A stretch of DNA of 6,436 nucleotides from positions 1 through 6,436 of the forward strand of contig CAIVOR010000361.1 in the NCBI GenBank assembly GCA_903907615.1. The letters are read 5' to 3'. The notes beneath the pieces were generated by a model, which was not told the DNA's origin, searched no databases, and saw only the letters and a list, made by a program, of their open reading frames with translations. The first letter of the stretch is position 1, and every line of letters begins with the position of its first letter. Below, piece by piece: positions 1-6,404 of the stretch. This DNA comes from an uncultured Microbacteriaceae bacterium. Its GTDB lineage: Bacteria > Actinomycetota > Actinomycetes > Actinomycetales > Microbacteriaceae. A program made the position numbers and the translations under genes.

Positions 1-26
1 CTGGCGAAGTAGATGAACCATCCTTC

Positions 27-43
27 GTTTCAGGAGAAACCCC
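27..43 (+). promoter_or_regulatory. ileS ribosome binding site in a small hairpin loop
   Basis: AGGAGA at 32-37 is a strong Shine-Dalgarno sequence, 6 nt before the GTG start of ileS. It fixes that start. The site is flanked by a perfect 5-bp inverted repeat: GTTTC (27-31) and GAAAC (36-40) enclose the loop AGGA, so part of the SD would sit in the loop of a weak hairpin. CTTCG at 23-27 can also pair with CGAAG at 5-9, and the two pairings share G27, so they cannot fully coexist. Whether this is regulatory cannot be settled here because the upstream leader is cut off. Actinobacterial ileS genes are known to carry translational T-box leaders, and this may be the tail of one. Confidence 0.55.
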
Positions 44-3000
44 GTGACCTACCCCAAGTCGACCAAGAATGTGGCTTCGACCAGTTCAGCCGGCGAGCCC
101 GCGAACTCCGAAGTGGTGCCCTCGCCGTCGTTTCCCGCCATCGAGGAGCAGGTGCTCGCCTTCTGGAAGGCGGATGACACGTTTCGCGCCTCCATCGCGC
201 AGCGCGCCGAGCAGGGCGCCGAAGAGTGGGTGTTCTACGACGGTCCACCGTTTGCCAACGGCTTGCCCCACTACGGTCACCTTCTGACCGGATACGCCAA
301 AGACCTCTTCCCGCGCTACCAGACCATGCGCGGCAAGCGCGTGGAGCGCCGATTCGGGTGGGACACCCACGGTCTGCCCGCCGAACTCGAAGCCGAGCGC
401 CAACTGGGCATCACCGACAAGAGTCAGATCGAAGAAATGGGCATCGCGGCCTTCAACAACGTTGCCCGCGAGTCCGTGCTCAAGTACACGCACGAGTGGC
501 AGGAATATGTGACGCGCCAGGCGCGCTGGGTCGACTTCGACAACGACTACAAGACCCTCGACATCACGTTCATGGAGAGCGTCATCTGGGCTTTCAAACA
601 ACTGCACGACAAGGGACTCGCGTACGAGGGATACCGTGTGCTTCCCTATTGCTGGCGCGACCAAACCCCGCTGTCGAACCACGAACTGCGAATGGACGAT
701 GACGTCTATAAGTCGCGTCAAGACCAGTCCGTCACCGTGACCTTTCCGCTCACGGGAGAAAAGGCGGAGTCCCTCGGGCTCGGTGGGGTTTCGGCTCTCG
801 CCTGGACCACCACGCCCTGGACACTGCCCACGAACGCGGCGCTCGCCGTGGGGCCGGCAATTTCGTATGTGGTTGTGCCCGCTGGGCCCGCATTCAGCCT
901 CGCGGGTTTCGATACGTCGACTGCGTCGACTACTCAACCGGCATTCTTGATTGCCGAAGACTTGGCGGGTGCCTACGCCAAAGAGCTTGGCTTCGCTGAC
1001 GCGGCAGAGGTGCAGGCTGCGGTGACGTCCACCGTGCTCGGCAGTGACCTCGTCGGTGTGAGCTATGAACGCCTCTGGGACTACTTTGCCGACGAGCCCG
1101 AATATCAGGCCAACGCGTGGCGCATTCTCTCGGCCGAATTTGTCACGACGGCCGATGGAACTGGAATCGTGCACCTAGCACCCGCCTATGGCGAGGATGA
1201 CCAAAAGGTGTGCGAGGAAAACGGAATCCCCGTCATGATGTCGCTGGACGACGGTGGCGTCTTCCTCTCGCGCATTACCGAGGTCGCCGGCCAGCAGGTC
1301 TTCGACGCCAACAAGCCCCTCACGGCCATGCTGCGCGACATGGGCCGACTGGTTCGCGTGGCCAGCTACGAGCACTCGTACCCGCACTGCTGGCGTTGTC
1401 GTAATCCGCTGATCTATCGGGCCGTTTCGTCGTGGTTCGTGCGCGTCACCGAGTTCCGCGACCGCATGGTCGAACTCAACCAACAGATCAACTGGGTGCC
1501 CGACAACGTCAAGGACGGTCAGTTCGGCAAGTGGCTCGAAGGTGCCCGCGACTGGTCCATCAGCCGCAATCGCTTCTGGGGTTCGCCCATTCCCGTCTGG
1601 AAGAGCGACAACCCGGAATACCCTCGCGTCGATGTCTACGGTTCGCTCGACGAGCTCGAGCGCGACTTCGGGGTTCGTCCCACCGATCTGCACCGGCCCC
1701 AGATTGACGAGCTGACGCGACCGAATCCAGACGACCCTTCGGGTCAATCCACCATGCGCCGTATCGCTGATGTGCTCGATGTGTGGTTTGACTCGGGGTC
1801 GATGCCGTTCGCGCAGGTGCACTATCCGTTCGAGAATCGCGACTGGTTTGATACGCACAACCCGGCCGACTACATCGTGGAGTACATCGGACAAACGCGT
1901 GGCTGGTTCTATACGCTCCATGTGCTGTCCACCGCACTCTTTGACCGCCCGGCATTCAAGAACGTGATTAGCCACGGCATCGTGCTTGGTAACGACGGCC
2001 AGAAGATGTCGAAGTCGCTGCGCAACTATCCCGATGTCAATGAGGTTTTTGACCGCGACGGCTCCGACGCCATGCGCTGGTTCTTGATGAGTTCGTCGGT
2101 GCTGCGCGGTGGCAACCTGATTGTCACCGAGGAGGGAATCCGAGAGGGCGCCCGTCAGATGCTGCTGCCCCTGTGGAGCACGTATTACTTCTTCACGCTC
2201 TACGCCAATGTTGCGGGCGACGACGGCGACGGTTATGAGGCGACGTGGCGCACGGATAGCACCAACCTTCTTGACCGGTACCTCCTGGCCAAGACCGGGG
2301 ATGTCATTCGCACGGTGCAGGAGCACCTCGATGCGCTCGACTCGACTCTTGCTGCGGCGGCTCTGCGCGACTTCGCGGACGTTCTGACCAACTGGTACGT
2401 GCGCCGATCGCGCGACCGTTTCTGGTCGGGCTCCTCAACCGCCGACGGACGCGATGCCTTTGACACGCTGTTCACGGTGCTCGAGACTCTGACCCGAGTG
2501 GCGGCACCGCTCCTGCCGCTCGTGACGGAGCGCATCTGGCAGGGACTGACCGGTGGTCGATCTGTGCACCTCACTGACTGGCCGGATGCCGACGCCTTCC
2601 CGCGGGCCGATGACCTGGTTGCCGACATGGATGAGATCCGCGAGATTGTCTCCACGGCGCTCGCGCTGCGCAAGCAGACGGGACGACGAGTGCGATTGCC
2701 CCTTGCGGAACTCGTTGTGGTGACCGAGCGCGCGGAAGCACTCGACTCCTATGCCGACATCCTGCGTGATGAGCTCAACGTCAAGACCGTGACCAACACC
2801 CCCTGGACCGAGAACAGCGCCGCCGAGTTCGGCATCACCTCGCGACTGTCGGTCAATGCCCGTGCGGCAGGACCGCGCTTGGGTAAGGACGTTCAGCGCA
2901 TCATCCTCGCAGCCAAGAACGGTGACTGGTCTGAGAACAACGGTGTCGTCGTCGCCGGCGGCACAACGCTCGAGCCGGGTGAATTCGAGCTGACGCTCGA

Positions 3001-3460
3001 GACCGCTGCGGCCGGCGCTGACGCCGAGCGGGCTCTCGCACTCATCCCCAGTGGAGGATTCGTTTTGCTCGATGTCACGACGACACCAGATCTCGAAGCC
3101 GAGGGGCTGCAGCGCGACCTTATTCGCGCCGTGCAAGACACGCGAAAGGCGGCGGGCTTCGATGTGAGTGACCGCATTGTGCTCGACGTTGTCTGCTTCG
3201 ACGAGCAGGATGCGGCGGCACTGGGTCACCCGAGCGGTGCTGACATTGCCGCCGAGACGCTGGCCACCACGTTTGCCATTCACTCTCCGGCCACCTTCGA
3301 CCTGTTACCCACGATGAGTGGTCAGCTGGCCTCCGAATGGTTGGGCAACGTGGCGAGTGCCGATGTTGAGCACTTCGCGCGTTTTGACGCGGGCGCCTTC
3401 GCCAACGTGGGCGACTTTGTGGTCGCGGTATCGCGAACGGAGCGCATCCAGAGTGTCTGA
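44..3460 (+). CDS. ileS: Isoleucine--tRNA ligase, eukaryote-like (type 2) form
   Basis: Class Ia aminoacyl-tRNA synthetase (cytosolic, 1138 aa) that joins isoleucine to tRNA-Ile with ATP and edits mischarged valine. A loose Ser/Ala-rich stretch of about 27 residues precedes the catalytic fold. The HIGH-type motif is HYGH (76-79), in a PPFANGLPHYGH context. The CP1 editing domain shows WTTTPWTLPTN (254-264) and GTGIVHLAPAYGEDD (372-386). Further landmarks are C449-W-R-C452, WSISRNRFWG (504-513), DVWFDSGS (579-586), GQTRGWF (616-622) and KMSKS (654-658, followed by LRNYPD). An alpha-helical anticodon-binding domain follows, and the C-terminal part (about 1000-1050, IPSGGFVLLD... and EAEGLQRDLIRAVQ) resembles the DUF5915 tail of type 2 enzymes. 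The LPHYGH and KMSKSLRNYPD contexts match the eukaryote-like clade rather than the E. coli type. The GTG start has a strong SD. First gene of a four-gene overlapping operon. Confidence 0.97.
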   Translation: MTYPKSTKNVASTSSAGEPANSEVVPSPSFPAIEEQVLAFWKADDTFRASIAQRAEQGAEEWVFYDGPPFANGLPHYGHLLTGYAKDLFPRYQTMRGKRVERRFGWDTHGLPAELEAERQLGITDKSQIEEMGIAAFNNVARESVLKYTHEWQEYVTRQARWVDFDNDYKTLDITFMESVIWAFKQLHDKGLAYEGYRVLPYCWRDQTPLSNHELRMDDDVYKSRQDQSVTVTFPLTGEKAESLGLGGVSALAWTTTPWTLPTNAALAVGPAISYVVVPAGPAFSLAGFDTSTASTTQPAFLIAEDLAGAYAKELGFADAAEVQAAVTSTVLGSDLVGVSYERLWDYFADEPEYQANAWRILSAEFVTTADGTGIVHLAPAYGEDDQKVCEENGIPVMMSLDDGGVFLSRITEVAGQQVFDANKPLTAMLRDMGRLVRVASYEHSYPHCWRCRNPLIYRAVSSWFVRVTEFRDRMVELNQQINWVPDNVKDGQFGKWLEGARDWSISRNRFWGSPIPVWKSDNPEYPRVDVYGSLDELERDFGVRPTDLHRPQIDELTRPNPDDPSGQSTMRRIADVLDVWFDSGSMPFAQVHYPFENRDWFDTHNPADYIVEYIGQTRGWFYTLHVLSTALFDRPAFKNVISHGIVLGNDGQKMSKSLRNYPDVNEVFDRDGSDAMRWFLMSSSVLRGGNLIVTEEGIREGARQMLLPLWSTYYFFTLYANVAGDDGDGYEATWRTDSTNLLDRYLLAKTGDVIRTVQEHLDALDSTLAAAALRDFADVLTNWYVRRSRDRFWSGSSTADGRDAFDTLFTVLETLTRVAAPLLPLVTERIWQGLTGGRSVHLTDWPDADAFPRADDLVADMDEIREIVSTALALRKQTGRRVRLPLAELVVVTERAEALDSYADILRDELNVKTVTNTPWTENSAAEFGITSRLSVNARAAGPRLGKDVQRIILAAKNGDWSENNGVVVAGGTTLEPGEFELTLETAAAGADAERALALIPSGGFVLLDVTTTPDLEAEGLQRDLIRAVQDTRKAAGFDVSDRIVLDVVCFDEQDAAALGHPSGADIAAETLATTFAIHSPATFDLLPTMSGQLASEWLGNVASADVEHFARFDAGAFANVGDFVVAVSRTERIQSV
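3439..3442 (+). promoter_or_regulatory. folC ribosome binding site inside the end of ileS
   Basis: GGAG lies 10 nt before the GTG at 3453, within the last codons of ileS. It supports the 3453 start. The next in-frame ATG (3525) has no comparable SD, and using it would drop the N-terminal helix that normally precedes the P-loop. Confidence 0.5.
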
Positions 3461-4814
3461 GTCTCACGAAGAGTCCGAGTACGCGCGCGCTGCCGAGCTG
3501 GCCTACCAGGAGCTCCTCTCGCGCATGGGGGAGGGCGAACCCCAACCGCGCCTCGAGCCCACGCGGCGTGTGGTCGAGCTCCTCGGCGATGTGCATCGGG
3601 CGTATCCGGTGATTCACGTTGCCGGCACCAACGGTAAGACGTCCACGGCCCGCATGATCGAGACCATCCTGCGCACCCTCGGGTTGCGCACGGGGCTGTT
3701 TACGAGCCCCCACCTGATTTCACTCAACGAGCGCATTCAGATTGATGGCGAGCCCATCAGCGATGAGAATCTCGTGGCCAATTGGGTTGACATCAAGCCC
3801 TACGTGGAGATGGTCGATGCCGAGCTGGAGGCCAAGGGCGAACTGCGATTGACCTTCTTTGAGGTGCTCACCATTCTCGGCTTTGCGGCCTTCGCCGACG
3901 CTCCGGTCGACGTTGCCGTCGTCGAGGCCGGCATGGGCGGCGAGTGGGACTCCACAAACGTTGCCGACGGCGTGGTGGCCGTATTCACGCCCATCGCACT
4001 CGACCACACCGAGCGACTCGGGCCAGACATCACCACCATCGCGCGAACGAAGTCGGGCATCATCAAGCCAGCGGCCATGGTGGTGTCAGCTCCGCAGGAG
4101 CCCGAGGCGGAGGCCGTTCTCCGCGAGGCCGCCGAGCTCACCGAGTCGATCATCAACATCCTGGGGTCGGGTGGCACGTCGGTGGTTTCGGAGGTTGCCG
4201 TCGGCGGTCAGCTCACCTCAATCATTGGGTTGGCCGGCACCTATGACGACCTTTTTGTGGGTCTGCTGGGTGACCACCAAACGGTCAACGCCGCTGTGGC
4301 ACTGATGGCCGTGGAGAGCTTTTTGGGTGGCGCTAACCAGTCAATCGACCGAGACCTGCTGGCCGAGGCCTTTGCCACGGTGACGTCACCCGGACGCCTT
4401 CAGCGCGTGGCGAGCAGTCCGCCCGTCATTGTTGATGCCGCTCATAATCCGCACGGCGCTCGGTCGCTGGCCGAGGCCCTGTCATCGTATTTCGACTTTG
4501 ACGACATCACACTGGTTTTTGGAACACTCGCCGATAAGGACTACCCGGAATTTCTAGCAACCCTGGCACCGTTCGCCTCCCGCGTGATTCTCACGACCCC
4601 ACCCAGTGACCGCGCTGTGACGGCGGCGCAGGTGGCGGCGACGGCACATCTGCCCGACGATGTCACGGTGAGTGTGCAGCCGGATCCGTTGGTGGCTTTG
4701 GCAGAAGCCCGAGCGTATGCGGCTCAGAGTGCCAAGGGCGCCGTTGTTGTGTCAGGCTCAATATCGCTCGTGGGTCTCACCTTGGCCTGCGCAATCGAAG
4801 AGAAGTGGTCATGA
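3453..4814 (+). CDS. folC: Bifunctional dihydrofolate synthase / folylpolyglutamate synthase
   Basis: Mur-ligase-family cytosolic enzyme (453 aa, normal length) that adds glutamate to dihydropteroate and then extends the glutamate tail of folates, using ATP through an acyl-phosphate. The P-loop is GTNGKTS (58-64). Family motifs follow in order: TSPHL (84-88), NERI (92-95), FFEVLT (135-140), EAGMGGEWDSTN (158-169), LDHTERLG (183-190) and IARTKSGI (196-203). K200 sits where the family has its carbamylated, metal-associated lysine. GDHQTVNA (273-280) closes the central domain, PGRLQ (313-317) marks the linker, and VDAAHNPHGA (327-336) opens the C-terminal glutamate-ligase domain. The GTG start overlaps the ileS stop by 8 nt, suggesting translational coupling. 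Sequence alone does not show whether both activities are present, but a single FolC usually does both in bacteria. Confidence 0.95.
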   Translation: MSESHEESEYARAAELAYQELLSRMGEGEPQPRLEPTRRVVELLGDVHRAYPVIHVAGTNGKTSTARMIETILRTLGLRTGLFTSPHLISLNERIQIDGEPISDENLVANWVDIKPYVEMVDAELEAKGELRLTFFEVLTILGFAAFADAPVDVAVVEAGMGGEWDSTNVADGVVAVFTPIALDHTERLGPDITTIARTKSGIIKPAAMVVSAPQEPEAEAVLREAAELTESIINILGSGGTSVVSEVAVGGQLTSIIGLAGTYDDLFVGLLGDHQTVNAAVALMAVESFLGGANQSIDRDLLAEAFATVTSPGRLQRVASSPPVIVDAAHNPHGARSLAEALSSYFDFDDITLVFGTLADKDYPEFLATLAPFASRVILTTPPSDRAVTAAQVAATAHLPDDVTVSVQPDPLVALAEARAYAAQSAKGAVVVSGSISLVGLTLACAIEEKWS

Positions 4815-5239
4815 GTTCATCGCCATCCCAGCCTCACCCGCGTTCAGCGTCGGCGCGGTCACCGCGCCGGCAGCGCGGCACGCGTGAAACGCTGATCGCC
4901 ATCGTCTTGGGGTTTGAAGCGATTGTGGTGGGCCTCGGGGCACTCACCATGCTGGGACTCAAGGCGCTCGATTTCGTTCAGGCACTCGTGGGAGGCGGGC
5001 TCGTCATCCTGATTCTCTTGGCCGGCATCCTGTGGGCGCGGTTCACCGCTGGTCTCGTGTTGGGATGGGTCGCTCAGGCGGTCATTATGGCGAGCGGTTT
5101 TATTGCCGGCGCCATGTTTGTCGTGGGCGTCGTCTTCACGGCCATCTGGGTGTTCGCCCTCGTTCAGGGCACAAGAATTGATCGAGCCAATAATTCACAC
5201 AACGAGATACACGCCACTGGAGAGGACAACGCACGATGA
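4811..5239 (+). CDS. DUF4233-type small integral membrane protein, function unknown
   Basis: A 142-aa membrane protein. The N-terminus (1-25) is a Ser/Pro/Arg-rich basic cytoplasmic tail (PRSASARSPRRQRGTRE). Four hydrophobic segments follow, at about 28-50, 55-75, 79-98 and 99-119, then a polar C-terminal tail of about 23 residues. Its length, the RETL entry into TM1 and its place between folC and ndk match the actinobacterial DUF4233 family, which has no assigned biochemical role that I know of. The ATG at 4811 overlaps the folC stop as ATGA, and a purine-rich GAAGAGAAG just upstream can act as SD. An in-frame GTG at 4805 would add only two residues and sits too close to that SD. The gene ends in another ATGA overlap with ndk, so its expression is tied to both neighbours. 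I see no catalytic motif. Confidence 0.8.
   Translation: MSSSPSQPHPRSASARSPRRQRGTRETLIAIVLGFEAIVVGLGALTMLGLKALDFVQALVGGGLVILILLAGILWARFTAGLVLGWVAQAVIMASGFIAGAMFVVGVVFTAIWVFALVQGTRIDRANNSHNEIHATGEDNAR
5219..5226 (+). promoter_or_regulatory. ndk ribosome binding site
   Basis: GGAGAGGA, within the last codons of the preceding membrane protein gene, ends 9 nt before the ndk ATG. It is a strong SD, so ndk probably receives fresh initiation as well as coupling through the ATGA overlap. Confidence 0.6.
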
Positions 5240-5658
5240 GCGCACACACAGAAGAAACCCTGGTGCTGGTAAAGCCTGACGGAGTCGAACGCGGACTGAC
5301 CGGCGAGATACTGCGCCGGATCGAAGCTAAGGGTTATGAGATTGTCGACCTCCGCATGGTGACTCCCACGCGCGACCTTCTCGTTGTCCACTACGCCGAG
5401 CACGAGGGCAAGCCGTTCTTCGAGCCCCTCGTCGAATTTATGGCCAGTGGCCCGGTTGTCGCGGTCCGCGTGCGCGGTCAGCGCGTCATCGAGGGTTTTC
5501 GCTCTCTCGCGGGAACAACGGACCCCACAACGGCAGCCCCCGGCACGATTCGTGGTGATCTCGGTCGCGATTGGGGTGCGCCGGTTCAGCGCAACCTCGT
5601 GCACGGTTCGGATTCGCCGGAGTCGGCCGCTCGCGAGCTCGGGCTCTGGTTCGCCTAA
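5236..5658 (+). CDS. ndk: Nucleoside diphosphate kinase
   Basis: Cytosolic 140-aa enzyme that moves the gamma-phosphate from ATP to other (d)NDPs through a phosphohistidine. Visible family features are TLVLVKPDGVERG (8-20, with K13), Y53, KPFFEPLVEFMASGPVV (59-75), R89, GTTDP (93-97), TIRGD (104-108), and the active-site segment NLVHGSDSPESA (120-131) with N120 and catalytic H123. It ends in the usual LWF. It is slightly longer than many bacterial Ndks because the stretch between RGD and the active site (GDLGRDWGAPVQRN) has about four extra residues compared with forms such as that of Mycobacterium. The ATG overlaps the preceding stop (ATGA). Last gene of the operon, followed by a convergent gap. 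Confidence 0.96.
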   Translation: MSAHTEETLVLVKPDGVERGLTGEILRRIEAKGYEIVDLRMVTPTRDLLVVHYAEHEGKPFFEPLVEFMASGPVVAVRVRGQRVIEGFRSLAGTTDPTTAAPGTIRGDLGRDWGAPVQRNLVHGSDSPESAARELGLWFA

Positions 5659-5673
5659 AACCGAGGTACGCGG

Positions 5674-5690
5674 ACGTTGCCCGGCGACGT
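5674..5690. terminator. GC-rich hairpin after ndk, possible U-less terminator
   Basis: ACGTTGC (5674-5680) pairs with GCGACGT (5684-5690) around the 3-nt loop CCG: 7 bp including one G-T pair. It lies 15 nt after the ndk stop in the convergent ndk/VKOR gap. No T-run follows on either strand, so this is not a canonical intrinsic terminator. Many actinobacterial terminators lack a U-tract, so a terminating role is possible but unproven. Confidence 0.35.
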
Positions 5691-5693
5691 GAC

Positions 5694-5711
5694 GGGCTGA
5701 ACTCTCAGCTC
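5694..5711. terminator. Second hairpin in the convergent gap, possible terminator
   Basis: GGGCTGA (5694-5700) pairs with TCAGCTC (5705-5711) around the tetraloop ACTC: 7 bp including one G-T pair. It ends 5 nt from the VKOR stop codon, so read leftward it would form just after that gene. There is no adjoining T-run. It could serve as a bidirectional end together with the 5674-5690 hairpin, or slow RNA decay at the 3' ends. Confidence 0.35.
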
Positions 5712-5716
5712 AGGCC

Positions 5717-6322
5717 TTAGAGGTTGTGAATCCAGTCCAGTCGAACTTGGGCAATCAGGGCCTCAATGAGCAAGATGCCGATGATGATTGTTGGCGACCA
5801 CGACAGCGTCTTGGCGCCGACGGCCAGGATCCACGGGCGCGTGCCCCACACGCCGTTCTTGATTGTGTAGCCCTTGACCACGATGGTCAGGGTGATGGTG
5901 GCAATCCAGGTCACCATGCACCAGGGGCACAGGGTGCCGAGAACGAAGACACTTTCGGTGAAGAGCCAGACGGTGAACAGGAAACCGATGCTGGCAACAA
6001 TGTCAAAAGCGCGCCAGTACCAGTTGGCGAATCGCGCCCCAGCGAGGACGCCAACACCCGTAGCGGCAACGACGGGCCAGCCCATCAGGCCGAGCAGTGG
6101 GTTGGGGAAGCCGAGAAGCGAGCCCTGCCACGAGGCAAGGTTCTTGCCACACTGCACGATGACGCTGAAGTCACAACTCGCCGCTTCGCCGGGATTTGTG
6201 AGCGCATGAATCTTCTCGAGGGTCAGCGCGAACGCCGCCAAAAGCCCCAGCGCTGCAACCAGGATGAAGAGAACCGATACGGCAATGGGTTTACGGGCCG
6301 AAACCTCTGAAGTGTCACTCAC
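5717..6322 (-). CDS. Vitamin K epoxide reductase (VKOR) family protein
   Basis: Integral membrane thiol oxidoreductase (201 aa from the chosen start). Bacterial VKORs pass electrons from DsbA-like thioredoxin-fold proteins to menaquinone and so drive disulfide formation outside the membrane. It has exactly four cysteines: the loop pair C50 and C58, and the redox centre C132-P-W-C135 before TM4. The family serine context is GSLLGFPNPLLG (67-78). Hydrophobic segments lie at about 13-33, 76-96, 106-128, 134-149 and 177-193, giving the four-helix core plus a fifth helix. No thioredoxin domain is fused, so the partner must be encoded elsewhere. I chose GTG 6322 over GTG 6328 (two residues longer). 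Neither has an SD, but a -10 element ends at 6330, leaving 7 nt before 6322, which fits leaderless translation. Convergent with ndk and divergent from the next gene. Confidence 0.92.
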   Translation of the reverse strand: MSDTSEVSARKPIAVSVLFILVAALGLLAAFALTLEKIHALTNPGEAASCDFSVIVQCGKNLASWQGSLLGFPNPLLGLMGWPVVAATGVGVLAGARFANWYWRAFDIVASIGFLFTVWLFTESVFVLGTLCPWCMVTWIATITLTIVVKGYTIKNGVWGTRPWILAVGAKTLSWSPTIIIGILLIEALIAQVRLDWIHNL

Positions 6323-6329
6323 GCGCACG

Positions 6330-6338
6330 ATTATCGCA
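6330..6338 (-). promoter_or_regulatory. Extended -10 promoter of the VKOR gene
   Basis: On the minus strand the sequence reads TGC GATAAT: a TGN extension (6338-6336) and a -10 hexamer (6335-6330) with five of six matches to TATAAT. The predicted start is at about 6322, the first base of the preferred GTG codon, so the mRNA would be leaderless. I find no convincing -35 at 16-19 nt spacing, which the TGN extension could offset. Confidence 0.5.
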
Positions 6339-6389
6339 GTTGGAGCAGGGAGATTGCTGACCCCACTTCCGGCGCGCGAAACAAATCCG

Positions 6390-6398
6390 TGCGATACT
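6390..6398 (+). promoter_or_regulatory. Extended -10 promoter for the rightward gene beyond the window
   Basis: The sequence reads TGC GATACT: a TGN extension (6390-6392) and a -10 hexamer (6393-6398). The predicted start is around 6404-6406. No clear -35 is seen. The downstream gene is not in the window. By synteny in Microbacteriaceae it is most likely the ribonuclease E/G gene (rne), but this is inference. Confidence 0.45.
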
Positions 6399-6404
6399 AG
6401 AAAT

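Noticed and set aside
86..2326. Two long leftward open frames opposite ileS (86-1174 and 1175-2326)
   Set aside because: They are open because GC-rich codon use in ileS keeps stops out of the opposite frame. The translations resemble no family I know, are rich in His/Arg/Val/Gly, and lie over a well-supported gene.
2435..3283. Leftward open frame of 282 codons opposite the 3' part of ileS
   Set aside because: Same antisense shadow effect. No recognisable SD or protein motif, and ileS is clearly intact across it.
3318..3452. Longer folC with an upstream ATG at 3318
   Set aside because: The added 45 residues are out-of-frame ileS sequence rich in Trp/Arg/Ser. The GTG at 3453 has an SD and gives a normal FolC length and N-terminus.
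4805..4810. GTG at 4805 as start of the DUF4233 protein
   Set aside because: It is too close to the purine-rich SD-like stretch. ATG 4811 in a standard ATGA overlap is the better choice.
5726..6310. Rightward open frame of 194 codons opposite the VKOR gene
   Set aside because: The translation is polar, low in structure and lacks family features, while the opposite strand encodes a membrane protein with all VKOR redox cysteines.
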